Below are positions 45,356 to 53,020 of a stretch of DNA of 64,000 bases, piece by piece. The position numbers and the translations under genes were made by a program. Position 1 is the first letter of the stretch. Every line of letters begins with the position of its first letter. The notes below the pieces were generated by a model. The model saw nothing but the letters and a program-made list of their open reading frames with translations, had not been told where the DNA came from and did no database searches. Source of the DNA: Streptomyces sp. NBC_00224 (GTDB lineage: Bacteria; Actinomycetota; Actinomycetes; Streptomycetales; Streptomycetaceae); contig NZ_CP108106.1 in assembly GCF_041435195.1 (NCBI RefSeq), forward strand, positions 7,205,001 to 7,269,000, written 5' to 3'.

Positions 45356-45383
45356 CCTCCCGGGGCGCGCGGCCCCCGGGAGG
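45356..45383. terminator. Strong bidirectional hairpin between PCD and ECF41 genes
   Basis: CCTCCCGGGG (45356-45365) and CCCCGGGAGG (45374-45383) are perfect 10-bp arms with an 8-nt loop. It sits immediately after the PCD stop and before the convergent ECF41 stop at 45392. Confidence 0.75.
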
Positions 45384-45391
45384 CGCCGGGG

Positions 45392-46270
45392 TCAGGCGTC
45401 GAGCGCCGCCACGTCGACGGTGGCCAGTCGCTCCAGGTCGGCGAGGATGTTGATCTCGACGATGCGGTCGTCCCGGACGGTGAAGCCGAGCACCGCCATC
45501 GTCCGGCCCTCCGGGGCGTTGACCATTCCCATCGCGCCGTTGACCAGCGCCGGACGGGCGAACTGGGCGTACTGGGCGAAGGACAGCGCGTTCTGGACCA
45601 CCGCGTGGGCGCCGAGCACCGTCTTGGAGGGGGTGAGCGAGCCCGGCCCGTAGTCGGCCCGGAGCACGATGTCCGGGTCGAGCGTGGCGAGCAGGCCCTC
45701 GAAGTCGCCGCCGCGCGCGGCCGCGAGGAACGCGTCGACGACCTTGCGCTGCCGGTTCAGGTCCGGGTCGGGGACGGCCCGGCCCTGCACCCGGCGGCGG
45801 GCCCGGCTGGCCAGCTGCCGGGTGGCCGCCGGGGCGCGGTCCACGATCGGCGCGATCTCCTCGAACGGCACGCCGAACATGTCGTGCAGCACGAACGCCA
45901 GCCGCTCGGCCGGGGCCAGTGTGTCGAGGACGACGAGCAGGGCGAGCCCGACCGAGTCGGTGAGCAGCGCCTCGTGCTCGGGGTCCACCCCGTCCGGGCG
46001 GTCCACGATCGGGTCGGGCACATGGACGTCCAGCGGATCCTCCCGCCGAGCCTGGCGCGAGCGCAGCATGTCGAGGCAGACCCGCGAGACGACCGTGGTC
46101 AGCCAACCGCTCAGGTTCTCCACGCCCTCGCTGGAGCTGGCCGCCCGCAACCAGGCTTCCTGGACGGCGTCCTCCGCCTCGCTCAGTGAGCCGAGCATCC
46201 GGTAGGCGACCGCCCGCAGGCGCGGGCGGTTCTCCTCGAAACGCTCCGCCAGGGATTCGTTCTCGTCCAT
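45392..46270 (-). CDS. ECF41-type RNA polymerase sigma factor with SnoaL-like extension
   Basis: A 292-residue extracytoplasmic-function sigma factor. Regions 2 (about 15-85) and 4 (about 110-165, APAERLAFVLHDMFGVPFEE) are followed by a C-terminal SnoaL/NTF2-like domain (170-285), the mark of ECF41 proteins, which are controlled by this domain rather than by an anti-sigma factor. ECF41 genes usually sit next to an oxidoreductase or carboxymuconolactone decarboxylase; here an NmrA-like gene lies upstream. ATG 46270. A 17-bp inverted repeat lies upstream. Confidence 0.93.
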   Translation of the reverse strand: MDENESLAERFEENRPRLRAVAYRMLGSLSEAEDAVQEAWLRAASSSEGVENLSGWLTTVVSRVCLDMLRSRQARREDPLDVHVPDPIVDRPDGVDPEHEALLTDSVGLALLVVLDTLAPAERLAFVLHDMFGVPFEEIAPIVDRAPAATRQLASRARRRVQGRAVPDPDLNRQRKVVDAFLAAARGGDFEGLLATLDPDIVLRADYGPGSLTPSKTVLGAHAVVQNALSFAQYAQFARPALVNGAMGMVNAPEGRTMAVLGFTVRDDRIVEINILADLERLATVDVAALDA

Positions 46271-46360
46271 CGGTTCAGCTTCCTTCGTCGCGGCGTGTCG
46301 TCAATGCGGTGACAGACGAAAACCTAGTCCGAAGGAATGGCGGCCACCCGACGGCAGGCC

Positions 46361-46377
46361 CCGATTGCGGTAATCGG
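46361..46377. promoter_or_regulatory. Inverted repeat upstream of the ECF41 gene
   Basis: CCGATT (46361-46366) and AATCGG (46372-46377) are perfect 6-bp arms separated by GCGGT. The site lies about 91 bp upstream of the ECF41 start, in the 236-bp gap after the NmrA-like gene, and may be an operator. No regulator gene is assigned. Confidence 0.4.
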
Positions 46378-46506
46378 ACGCTCACGGAGGGCGTGGTGTT
46401 GGTCACGGCAAGTTTCGGTCACTTGGCCTGAGACCAACGGTTGAGGCGGGGTGGCGAGGTGCTGGAGAGGTCCTGGTGAGGTACTGGAGGCGTGCTCGAC
46501 GCGTGC

Positions 46507-47388
46507 TCAGCCCTGCCAGTCGCCGGCCGCCGCCGCGTCCCGCGCGAAGTCCGCGAACGCCCTGGGCTCACGGCCCAGGACGCGCTTGACGCCGTCCGTG
46601 GTCGAGGAGTTGTGCCCGTCGAGCAGCGTCGTGAACAGCTCCGCGAGCCACCGCGCCTCCCCCTCGTCGAGACCGTACTGCACCAGCAGCTCCGCGTACT
46701 GCTCCCCGGACATCGGCACATACCGCACCGCCCGGCCGGTCGCGGCCGACAGCACCTCCGCGACCTCGGCGAGGGTCAGCAGCTGAGGACCCGTCAACTC
46801 GTGGATCAGCCCCGCGTGGCCGTCCTCGGTGAGGGCCTTGACGACGACATCGGCGATGTCGTCGGCGTCCACCCACGGCTCGGCCGTCTCACCCGCCGGG
46901 AACGGTATCTCGCCCCCGAGCACGCCCTCCGTCATCGCGCCCTCGCTGAAGTTCTGGGCGAAGAAGGCGGCCCGTACGACCGTGAGGTCCGCGCCCGACT
47001 CGCGCAGCGCGTCCTCGGCCAGCACCGCCGCCGGTTCGCCGCGCCCGGAGAGCAGCACCAGGCGCCGCACACCGTGCTGGACGGCGAGCCCGCCGAAGGT
47101 CCGCATCGCCTCGACCGCGCCGGGTGCCGCGAGGTCCGGGAAGTACGTCACATAGGCGGCGTCCGCACCCGCGAGGGCGGGTCCCCACGTCGACTCGTCC
47201 GCCCAGTCGAAGCGCACCTCGCCGCCGCGCGAGCCGGAGCGGACCGGCACGCCGAGCGAGGAGAGCCGCTCGACGACCCGGTGGCCGGTCTTGCCGGTGC
47301 CGCTGGTCACGAGCACGGTCCGCGGGGTGTGCGGCGTGCCGGTCGTGGTGGTCGTGTTCTGATCCGTGTTCAGCTCTGTGTTCGTCAT
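46507..47388 (-). CDS. NmrA-like NAD(P)-binding protein
   Basis: A 293-residue Rossmann protein with TVLVTSGTGKTGHRVVERLS at the N-terminus (nucleotide loop GxxGxxG-like), LVLLSGRGEPAAVL and AAFFAQNFSEGAMTEGVLGG, matching the NmrA/atypical SDR a-type family (quinone oxidoreductase- or redox-sensor-like). ATG 47388. It is the likely oxidoreductase-type neighbour of the ECF41 gene, in the same orientation after a 236-bp gap. It lacks the Tyr-x-x-x-Lys catalytic pair, as usual for NmrA proteins. Confidence 0.88.
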   Translation of the reverse strand: MTNTELNTDQNTTTTTGTPHTPRTVLVTSGTGKTGHRVVERLSSLGVPVRSGSRGGEVRFDWADESTWGPALAGADAAYVTYFPDLAAPGAVEAMRTFGGLAVQHGVRRLVLLSGRGEPAAVLAEDALRESGADLTVVRAAFFAQNFSEGAMTEGVLGGEIPFPAGETAEPWVDADDIADVVVKALTEDGHAGLIHELTGPQLLTLAEVAEVLSAATGRAVRYVPMSGEQYAELLVQYGLDEGEARWLAELFTTLLDGHNSSTTDGVKRVLGREPRAFADFARDAAAAGDWQG

Positions 47389-47493
47389 GCGTCCAGCTTC
47401 GTGGGCACGGCCCCGACTCTCCATGCTTTAGGGGCTCATGCGCATACGCCTGCGTCTACGGGCCCGCCCAACGCTCCGGCGGGGGGCGCGGAT

Positions 47494-47684
47494 TAGGGCC
47501 TGTCCGGCGGATCTGGTCGCCCGCGGGGTGCCTCCGATTTTCGGTGCTGGTGAGCGGGGGTCTGGTGCGTCCAGCTGCAAGGCGGAGGAGGGCGTCGACG
47601 CGGAGCGTCGGCAACCGACGACAACGCCGCAGATGGGCGTGCCAGACCCCCGCGGCACAGACCAGATCCGCCGGACAGGCCCTA
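47494..47684. mobile_element. MITE-like element with perfect 25-bp terminal inverted repeats
   Basis: A 191-bp non-coding element whose ends are exact inverted copies over 25 bp (outermost bases TAGGGCCTGTCCGGCG on the left). The terminal TA at each end is compatible with TA target-site duplication of the IS630/Tc1 type. A second, internal inverted repeat (gcgggggtctgg against ccagacccccgc) lies inside. It fills most of the 307-bp gap between the NmrA-like and AraC genes and ends only 11 bp before the AraC start. There is no transposase gene in the window, so it is non-autonomous. Confidence 0.75.
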
Positions 47685-47695
47685 GGCTCGCGGCC

Positions 47696-48682
47696 ATGGA
47701 CGCACTCGCCGGACTGCTCGACGGTCCCCGCGCCCGAGGGGCGTTTCTGCTGCGGATGGTGATGGAGCCGCCGTGGTCCGTACGGATCGAGGACCGGGCA
47801 CCCATCTGTCTGATGTCGCCGACGCGGGGCGAGGCGTGGATCGTCCCGGACTCCGGGCCGCCGGTCCTGGCCCGGCCCGGTGACATCGTCGTCGCGCGCG
47901 GCCCCGACCCGTACACCGTCGCCCACGCGCCGGACGCCGAGCCGTTCGCCAGGATCGGTCCGGGCGGGGTGTGCACCACGCTGCGCGGCGAGCCGCTGGC
48001 GCAGTCGATGGAGCTGGGCGTACGGACCTGGGGCAACGCCGCCGACGGCTCGGCCACCATGCTCGTCGGCACGTATCTGATGGAGGGTGAGATCAGCGGA
48101 CGGCTGCTCGACGCGCTGCCGCCGCTGCTCGTGCTCACCGCCGAGGAGTGGAACTGCTCGGTGATGCCGCTGCTCGACGAGGAGATCTCCAGGGACGAGC
48201 CCGGCCAGAGCGTCGTCCTCGACCGGCTGCTCGACCTGCTCCTGATCGCGGTGCTGCGGGCCTGGTTCAACCGGCCGGGCGCCCACGCGCCCGCCTGGTA
48301 CCGGGCGATGGGCGACCCGGTGGTGGGGCCCGCGCTGCGGCTGCTCCAGAACGAGCCCGCGCACCCGTGGACGGTCGCCGCGCTCGCCGCGAAGTGCGGG
48401 GTCTCGCGGGCCGGTCTGGCCCGGCGGTTCGGGGAGCTGGTGGGGGAGCCGCCGATGGCGTACCTCGCGGGCTGGCGGCTCGCGCTCGCGGCGGACCTGC
48501 TGCGCGAGAGCGACGCGACGGTCGAGGCGATCGCACGGCAGGTGGGATACGGGGGCGCCTTCGCGCTGAGCGCCGCGTTCAAGCGGGTGCGCGGCGTCAG
48601 CCCTCAGGAGCACCGGATGAATTGCCGAAACGGCAACGGGATTCCCGGCTCCGGGGCGGCCGGGGGCAGGGTGGAGCCATGA
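47696..48682 (+). CDS. AraC family regulator with cupin sensor domain
   Basis: A 328-residue regulator. The N-terminal half (about 5-180) is a cupin-like effector-binding domain (AWIVPDSGPPVLARPGDIVV then CTTLRGEP). The C-terminal part (about 215-310) is the AraC double helix-turn-helix (WTVAALAAKCGVSRAGLARR and the second HTH ending VRGVSPQEHR). ATG 47696 lies only 11 bp after a MITE, so no normal Shine-Dalgarno or promoter is present and the start might be upstream inside the element. Its stop overlaps the next methyltransferase ATG (ATGA). Confidence 0.87.
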   Translation: MDALAGLLDGPRARGAFLLRMVMEPPWSVRIEDRAPICLMSPTRGEAWIVPDSGPPVLARPGDIVVARGPDPYTVAHAPDAEPFARIGPGGVCTTLRGEPLAQSMELGVRTWGNAADGSATMLVGTYLMEGEISGRLLDALPPLLVLTAEEWNCSVMPLLDEEISRDEPGQSVVLDRLLDLLLIAVLRAWFNRPGAHAPAWYRAMGDPVVGPALRLLQNEPAHPWTVAALAAKCGVSRAGLARRFGELVGEPPMAYLAGWRLALAADLLRESDATVEAIARQVGYGGAFALSAAFKRVRGVSPQEHRMNCRNGNGIPGSGAAGGRVEP

Positions 48683-49638
48683 GCGACTCGCACGGCCATG
48701 ACGGCCAGGACGGCCAGCACGACGGCCAGCACGACGGCCACCGGGGTCACACCCACGGTCACACCCACGGCCACGCCCACGGCGACGGCTGGAGCGACTT
48801 CGACTGGGAGGCCCTGCTCCCGCTCCTGGTGGGCGAGGCCGAACTGTTCTCGGGGGCGTACCGGGAGGCCGCGGCGTGGATCGGCGGGCAGCGGCCCGGC
48901 GCCGAGGTGCGCCGGATCCTCGACATCGGCAGCGGCCCGGGCGTGGTGACCTGTCTGCTCGCGCAGGCCTTCCCGCAGGCGGAGGTCGTCGCCGTCGACG
49001 GCAACCGGGCGCTCCTCGGCCACGCGCTGGCCCGTGCGGAGCGCCTGGGCCTGGCGGACCGCGTCCGTACGATCGAGGCGGAACTCCCGGACGACTTCGG
49101 CGTGTTGGGCGAGGCCGACCTGGTCTGGGCGGGCAACTCGCTGCACCACCTGGGTGACCAGCGAGCCGCGCTCGCGGGGTTCGCGGGCCTGCTGCGGCCG
49201 GGTGGCACGGTGGCCCTCGCGGAAGGCGGGCTGCCCACGCGCCACTTGCCCCGCGACATCGGCATGGGACAGCCGGGTCTGGAAGCCAGGATCGACGTGC
49301 TGGTGGACGAGCGGTTCGCGCGGATGCGGGCGGAGCTGCCGGACGCCAAGCAGGAGACCGAGGACTGGGCGGCGCTGCTCACGTCCGTCGGGCTGATCTC
49401 TCCGGCCACCCGCAGCTTCCTCGTCGACTTCCCTGCGCCGCTGGACCCGGCGGTACGGGAGCAGGTGGTGTCCACGTTCGCCCGGCACTCGGAGACCGTG
49501 GGGGAGTGGCTGTCGCCGGAGGACGCGGCAGTGCTGCGCCGCCTGGCCGACCCGGCCGACGAGGCCGGTCTCGCGCTGCGCCCGGATGTGTTCCTGCTGG
49601 CGGCGAGGTCCGTCCACACGGCACGGCGGGCGCGCTGA
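48679..49638 (+). CDS. SAM-dependent methyltransferase with His-rich N-terminal tail
   Basis: A 319-residue protein. Residues 4-39 are a His/Gly/Asp-rich repeat (GHDG, GHTHGH units), a probable metal-binding tail like those of nickel or cobalt chaperones. From residue 75 a class I methyltransferase follows: ILDIGSGPGVVTCLLAQAFP as motif I, VVAVDGNRALLGHA as motif II, and ADLVWAGNSLHHLGDQ. ATG 48679 overlaps the AraC stop, so the regulator and methyltransferase are a coupled pair. Metal dependence is inference; no target is apparent. Confidence 0.87.
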   Translation: MSDSHGHDGQDGQHDGQHDGHRGHTHGHTHGHAHGDGWSDFDWEALLPLLVGEAELFSGAYREAAAWIGGQRPGAEVRRILDIGSGPGVVTCLLAQAFPQAEVVAVDGNRALLGHALARAERLGLADRVRTIEAELPDDFGVLGEADLVWAGNSLHHLGDQRAALAGFAGLLRPGGTVALAEGGLPTRHLPRDIGMGQPGLEARIDVLVDERFARMRAELPDAKQETEDWAALLTSVGLISPATRSFLVDFPAPLDPAVREQVVSTFARHSETVGEWLSPEDAAVLRRLADPADEAGLALRPDVFLLAARSVHTARRAR

Positions 49639-49648
49639 GCGCTTTGGC

Positions 49649-49667
49649 CCCGGGGTTTGTCTGCGGG
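49649..49667. repeat. Start of dispersed repeat copy 4
   Basis: CCCGGGGTTTGTCTGCGGG is identical to the first 19 bp of the copy at 10762. It leads directly into the long hairpin at 49668-49770. Confidence 0.65.
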
Positions 49668-49770
49668 CCGGTGGGGGCTGGTCGCGCAGTTCCCCGCGCC
49701 CCTAGAAGCGGGATTGCCGCGCAGCGGCATTCTTAGGGGCGCGGGGAACTGCGCGACCAGCCCCCACCGG
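49668..49770. terminator. Very long perfect hairpin from the dispersed repeat
   Basis: 49668-49704 and 49734-49770 are perfect 37-bp inverted arms. The 29-nt loop holds a further 5-bp stem, GCCGC-GCA-GCGGC. It lies between the convergent methyltransferase (stop 49638) and aldo/keto reductase (stop 49796). A strong bidirectional terminator is likely, but it is also the most complete copy of the repeat family in the window. Confidence 0.75.
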
Positions 49771-49795
49771 GCCGCAGGCCAACGGGACCGGCGTC

Positions 49796-50635
49796 TCAGA
49801 AGTCGAAGTCGTCCGGGTCCGGACCCAGCCGCTTCGCCTCGTCGAGTGCGGCGATCGCCGTGATGTCCTCGGTGTCGAGCTCGAAGCCGAACACGTCGAA
49901 GTTCTCGGCGATGCGCGAGGGCGTCACCGACTTCGGGATGGCGACGGTGCCGAGCTGGAGGTGCCAGCGCAGCACGATCTGCGCCGGGGTCTTCGCGTAC
50001 TTCTGCGCGATCGCGACGATCGTGGGGACTTCGAGCAGCCCCTTGCCCTGGCCCAGCGGCGACCAGGCCTCGGTCGCGATGCCGTGCTCGGCGTGGAAGG
50101 CGCGCAGGTCGGCCTGGGCGAGCTGCGGGTGGAGCTCGACCTGGTTGACCGCCGGGACCACGCCCGACTCGTCGATGATCCGGCGCAGCTGCGGCTCCTT
50201 GAAGTTGGAGACGCCGACCGCCTTGGCGCGGCCGCTCTTGGCGATCTCGCCGAACGCGTTCCAGATCGTCACGTAGTCGTCGCGCATCGCGCGCGGCCAG
50301 TGGATCAGATACAGGTCGACGTAGTCGAGGCCCAGCTTCGACAGGGAGGCGTCGAACTCGCGCAGGACGCCGTCGCGCGTCCACGTCTCGCTCGCGTTGT
50401 TCCACAGCTTCGTGGTGACGAAGAGCTCCTCGCGGGCCACTCCGGACGCCGCGATCGCCTTGCCGGTGCCCACTTCGTTCTCGTAGATCGCGGCCGTGTC
50501 GATGGACCGGTACCCGGTCTCGATGGCGGTCGTGACCGCCTGCGCGGCCTCGTCGTCCGGCACCTGCCAGACACCGTAACCGAGCTGCGGCATCTCGACG
50601 CCGTTGTTGAGGGTGATGGAGGGGACCTTGCTCAC
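49796..50635 (-). CDS. Aldo/keto reductase
   Basis: A 279-residue NADPH-dependent reductase of the AKR superfamily. Catalytic tetrad is visible: Asp and Tyr in RSIDTAAIYENE, Lys in FVTTKLW and His in LYLIHWP. The cofactor-binding end has VAIPKSVTPSRIAENF. Closest by eye to 2,5-diketo-D-gluconate reductases (AKR5), which reduce sugar-derived ketones. GTG 50635 is the start (VSKVPSITL). Divergent from the pqq operon across 295 bp, so a role in sugar oxidation products is possible but unproven. Confidence 0.93.
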   Translation of the reverse strand: MSKVPSITLNNGVEMPQLGYGVWQVPDDEAAQAVTTAIETGYRSIDTAAIYENEVGTGKAIAASGVAREELFVTTKLWNNASETWTRDGVLREFDASLSKLGLDYVDLYLIHWPRAMRDDYVTIWNAFGEIAKSGRAKAVGVSNFKEPQLRRIIDESGVVPAVNQVELHPQLAQADLRAFHAEHGIATEAWSPLGQGKGLLEVPTIVAIAQKYAKTPAQIVLRWHLQLGTVAIPKSVTPSRIAENFDVFGFELDTEDITAIAALDEAKRLGPDPDDFDF

Positions 50636-50734
50636 GAGCGGTCGATCCTTACGTCGTCGGTTTCGTACTCGCAGCGTCAACGATCGGGCGGACGGAACCA
50701 TTCCCAGAGAGCGCCGTGAGGGTGATCGTGGCCA

Positions 50735-50753
50735 GATCTGTGCGCTACAGATC
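50735..50753. promoter_or_regulatory. Inverted repeat in the divergent AKR-pqqA gap
   Basis: GATCTGT (50735-50741) and ACAGATC (50747-50753) are perfect 7-bp arms around GCGCT. It lies 100 bp upstream of the AKR start and 178 bp from pqqA. A candidate operator for either; no regulator is identified. Confidence 0.4.
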
Positions 50754-50855
50754 CGACCTTCTCGGTTCAGACCATTGACCGCGCTCCATCAAGACGCAAC
50801 TCTATGGCACATAACTGAACGCGGTACATGTTTGTGAACTCCGCGTCCGATCGAG

Positions 50856-50894
50856 CCCCTGCATATGCCGTACAGGGGTTCACTTCTGAACCCC
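50856..50894 (+). promoter_or_regulatory. Overlapping, mutually exclusive hairpins in the pqqA leader
   Basis: CCCCTG (50856-50861) can pair with CAGGGG (50873-50878). GGGGTTCA (50875-50882) can pair with TGAACCCC (50887-50894, loop CTTC). The two stems share GGGG at 50875-50878 and cannot form together. They sit 36-75 bp upstream of the pqqA start. This is the layout of an attenuator or switch, but a simple operator is also possible. Confidence 0.45.
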
Positions 50895-50930
50895 ACCCCC
50901 CAGGAAGATCGGAAAGGCAGGTACACCCCC

Positions 50931-51041
50931 ATGAACGACGGCAAGGAAACATCGGAGGAAACGGCGGTCTGGGTGACCCCGGACTATGTGGTCGTCGAGA
51001 CCGCGCTGGAAGTCACCGCCTACGCCCTCACCGACCGGTAG
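50931..51041 (+). CDS. pqqA: PqqA, precursor peptide of pyrroloquinoline quinone
   Basis: A 36-residue peptide carrying the PQQ precursor motif: Glu27 and Tyr31 in LEVTAYAL, spaced E-x3-Y as in all PqqA, which PqqE cross-links and which become the PQQ skeleton. It starts at ATG 50931 and ends 10 bp before pqqB. It is too short for ordinary gene finders. GGAAAGG at 50911-50917 is the nearest Shine-Dalgarno candidate, somewhat far. First gene of pqqABCDE; no processing protease gene (pqqF/G) lies nearby. Confidence 0.92.
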   Translation: MNDGKETSEETAVWVTPDYVVVETALEVTAYALTDR

Positions 51042-51051
51042 ACCCACCGCC

Positions 51052-52011
51052 ATGCTGCTGCAGGTGCTGGGCACCGCGGCGGGCGGCGGACTGCCCCAGT
51101 GGAACTGCGCGTGTCCCGGCTGTGCCGGGGCGCGCGCCCACCCGCACCGGCGCCGCCACCACGCGTCACTGGCCGTACGGGTGGCCGACCACCGCTGGTA
51201 CGTCGTCAACGCGGGGCCCGACCTCACCGACCAGATCGAGGCCTCTCTCGCCCTCCATCCGGGCCCGGGCCTCCGGGAGACCCCCGTCGCCGGTGTCGTC
51301 CTCACGGACGCCGAACTCGACCACACCCTCGGCATCGCCCGGCTCCGCGAGGCCCGCGCCGGAGTCGAGGTGTGGGCGACCCCGCCCGTACGGCACGCGC
51401 TGCTGAACGGACTGCGCCTCGGCGACGTCCTCGGGCCCTACACCCCGCTGGAATGGCGGGAGTTGGGGCCGCAGCCCCGCCTCCTCGGCGATGCCGTCGA
51501 GATGAGTGCCCTGCCCATCTCGGCCAAACGGCCGCGCTATGCCACCGGACTGCCTCCACTGTCCTCGCCGTCCTCACTCTCCTCGCCGCCCCCGCTGTCG
51601 GGCCCGCCCGGTGACGCGGCCCCCGGCGACCTCTCGTGGGTCGTCGCCCTGCACCTCCACGAACCCGCCACCGGGGTCCGTGTGGTGTACGCCCCCGCTC
51701 TCGCCGCCTGGCCCGACGCCCTGCAGAAGGCCGTCGAGGACGCCGACTGCGTCCTGGTAGACGGCACGTTCTGGGACGACGACGAGCCCGTACGTACGGG
51801 AATCTCGTCCCGCACCGCCACCGCCATGGGCCACCTGCCGATCGACGGGCCCGACGGCACCGCCCGCCGGCTCGCCGGAGTGCGCGGCCGGTGTCTCTAC
51901 ACCCACCTCAACAACACCAACCCCCTCGCGGACCCCGGCGCGGCCGAGCACACCCGGCTCGCCGCGCTGGGGCTCGAAGTCGCCGCCGAGCGGATGGTGA
52001 TCGAGATATGA
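51052..52011 (+). CDS. pqqB: PqqB, MBL-fold oxygenase of PQQ synthesis
   Basis: A 319-residue metallo-hydrolase-fold protein. Marks are GTAAGGGLPQWNCACPGC at the N-terminus (structural zinc Cys), LTDAELDHTLGI (metal ligands), VDGTFWDDDE, MGHLPID and HLNNTNP. PqqB hydroxylates the tyrosine-derived ring of the PqqA dipeptide. A Ser/Pro-rich insertion of about 20 residues (about 168-188) breaks the usual loop and appears specific to this copy. Its stop overlaps the pqqC ATG (ATGA). Confidence 0.93.
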   Translation: MLLQVLGTAAGGGLPQWNCACPGCAGARAHPHRRRHHASLAVRVADHRWYVVNAGPDLTDQIEASLALHPGPGLRETPVAGVVLTDAELDHTLGIARLREARAGVEVWATPPVRHALLNGLRLGDVLGPYTPLEWRELGPQPRLLGDAVEMSALPISAKRPRYATGLPPLSSPSSLSSPPPLSGPPGDAAPGDLSWVVALHLHEPATGVRVVYAPALAAWPDALQKAVEDADCVLVDGTFWDDDEPVRTGISSRTATAMGHLPIDGPDGTARRLAGVRGRCLYTHLNNTNPLADPGAAEHTRLAALGLEVAAERMVIEI

Positions 52012-52757
52012 GTTCCCATGGAAACCCTACTCAACTGCCTTTGAGCGACAGCGAGTTGGAGTCCCGGCTGCGCGCCGTCGCCGACGCGCGCTACCACGAC
52101 CGGCACTCCTTCAACGTACGGATGCACAAGGGTGAGCTGCGCCCCGATGAACTGCGGCGGTGGATCGTCAACCGCTTCCACTACCAGCGGCACATCCCCG
52201 TCAAGGACGCCCACATCCTCGCGAAGTTCGACACACCCGCTCTGCGACGTTCGTGGCTGCGGCGCATCCAGGACCACGACGGGGCGCGGGACGGCGAGGG
52301 CGGGATCGAGCGCTGGCTGCGGCTGGGGGAGGCCGCCGGGATCGACCGGGCGCGGCTCACCTCGGGCGCCGAAGTGCTGCCGGGCGTACGCCTCGCGGTC
52401 GACGGATACGTCAACTTCTGCCGGCTGCGGCCGCTGCTCGACGCCGTCGCCGCCTCGCTCACCGAGCTCTCCGCGCCGGGGCTGATGCGTACCCGCATCG
52501 AGGCGTTCGAGCAGCACTATCCGTGGATCGAGGCCGACGGGCTCGCGTACTTCCGCACCCGGATCGGGCAGGGCGGCCGCGACGGCGGCGAGGCGCTCGC
52601 CCTCGTCAAGGCCTGGGCGCGCACCCGTGAGCAGCAGGAACGGGCCGTCGCCGCACTCGCCTTCAAGTGTGACGTCCTGTGGTCGCTGCTCGACGCGGTG
52701 GAGTGCGGCGACGCCCGCGAGCACGGGGAAGCGGGCGCGCCCGGGGGTGCGCCGTGA
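52008..52757 (+). CDS. pqqC: PqqC, final oxidase of PQQ synthesis
   Basis: A 249-residue all-helical, cofactor-free oxidase completing the eight-electron oxidation and ring closure. Conserved PqqC segments are RFHYQRHIPVKDAHILAKF (substrate His and Tyr), RRIQDHDG, RLTSGAEVLPGVRLAVDGYV and the ERWLRLGEA helix. It overlaps pqqB by four bases at the start and pqqD by four at the end (GTGA). The N-terminus has a short extra tail. Confidence 0.94.
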   Translation: MSSHGNPTQLPLSDSELESRLRAVADARYHDRHSFNVRMHKGELRPDELRRWIVNRFHYQRHIPVKDAHILAKFDTPALRRSWLRRIQDHDGARDGEGGIERWLRLGEAAGIDRARLTSGAEVLPGVRLAVDGYVNFCRLRPLLDAVAASLTELSAPGLMRTRIEAFEQHYPWIEADGLAYFRTRIGQGGRDGGEALALVKAWARTREQQERAVAALAFKCDVLWSLLDAVECGDAREHGEAGAPGGAP

Positions 52758-53020
52758 GTCGCACCGGCACCTGGCGGCCGGTGCTCTCCCGGTCCGTGCT
52801 GCTGCGCCACGACCGTGTGCGCGGCGCCGATCTGCTCGTGCTGCCCGAGCGCGTCGTCGTACTGCGCGGTGCCGCCGGGCACATCGTGCGGCTGTGCGAC
52901 GGCAGTCATGACGTCCAGGGGATCGTCGACGAGCTCGGCGCGCGCTTTCCGGACGAGCCTGTGGCCGACGAAGTCCCGGTGTTCCTCGGCAAGTTACGGG
53001 ACGAGGGGTGGCTGGGATGA
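52754..53020 (+). CDS. pqqD: PqqD, precursor-peptide chaperone (RRE)
   Basis: An 88-residue winged helix-like RiPP recognition element that binds PqqA and delivers it to PqqE: GADLLVLPERVVVLRGAAG and CDGSHDVQGIVDELGARF. GTG 52754 overlaps the pqqC stop and TGA 53018-53020 overlaps the pqqE ATG. Codon 81 is a TTA leucine (52994-52996), extremely rare in Streptomyces and read only by the bldA tRNA; it is the only in-frame TTA I found in the window. Confidence 0.93.
   Translation: MSRTGTWRPVLSRSVLLRHDRVRGADLLVLPERVVVLRGAAGHIVRLCDGSHDVQGIVDELGARFPDEPVADEVPVFLGKLRDEGWLG

Noticed and set aside
46287..46314. TGTCACC-N17-CGAC as an ECF41 autoregulated promoter
   Set aside because: It resembles the ECF41 consensus, but the predicted transcription start would fall in or beyond the ribosome-binding site, leaving no usable leader.
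48700..48785. Short repeated units suggesting a CRISPR-like or satellite array
   Set aside because: They encode the His/Gly-rich tail of the methyltransferase and have no constant repeats with distinct spacers.
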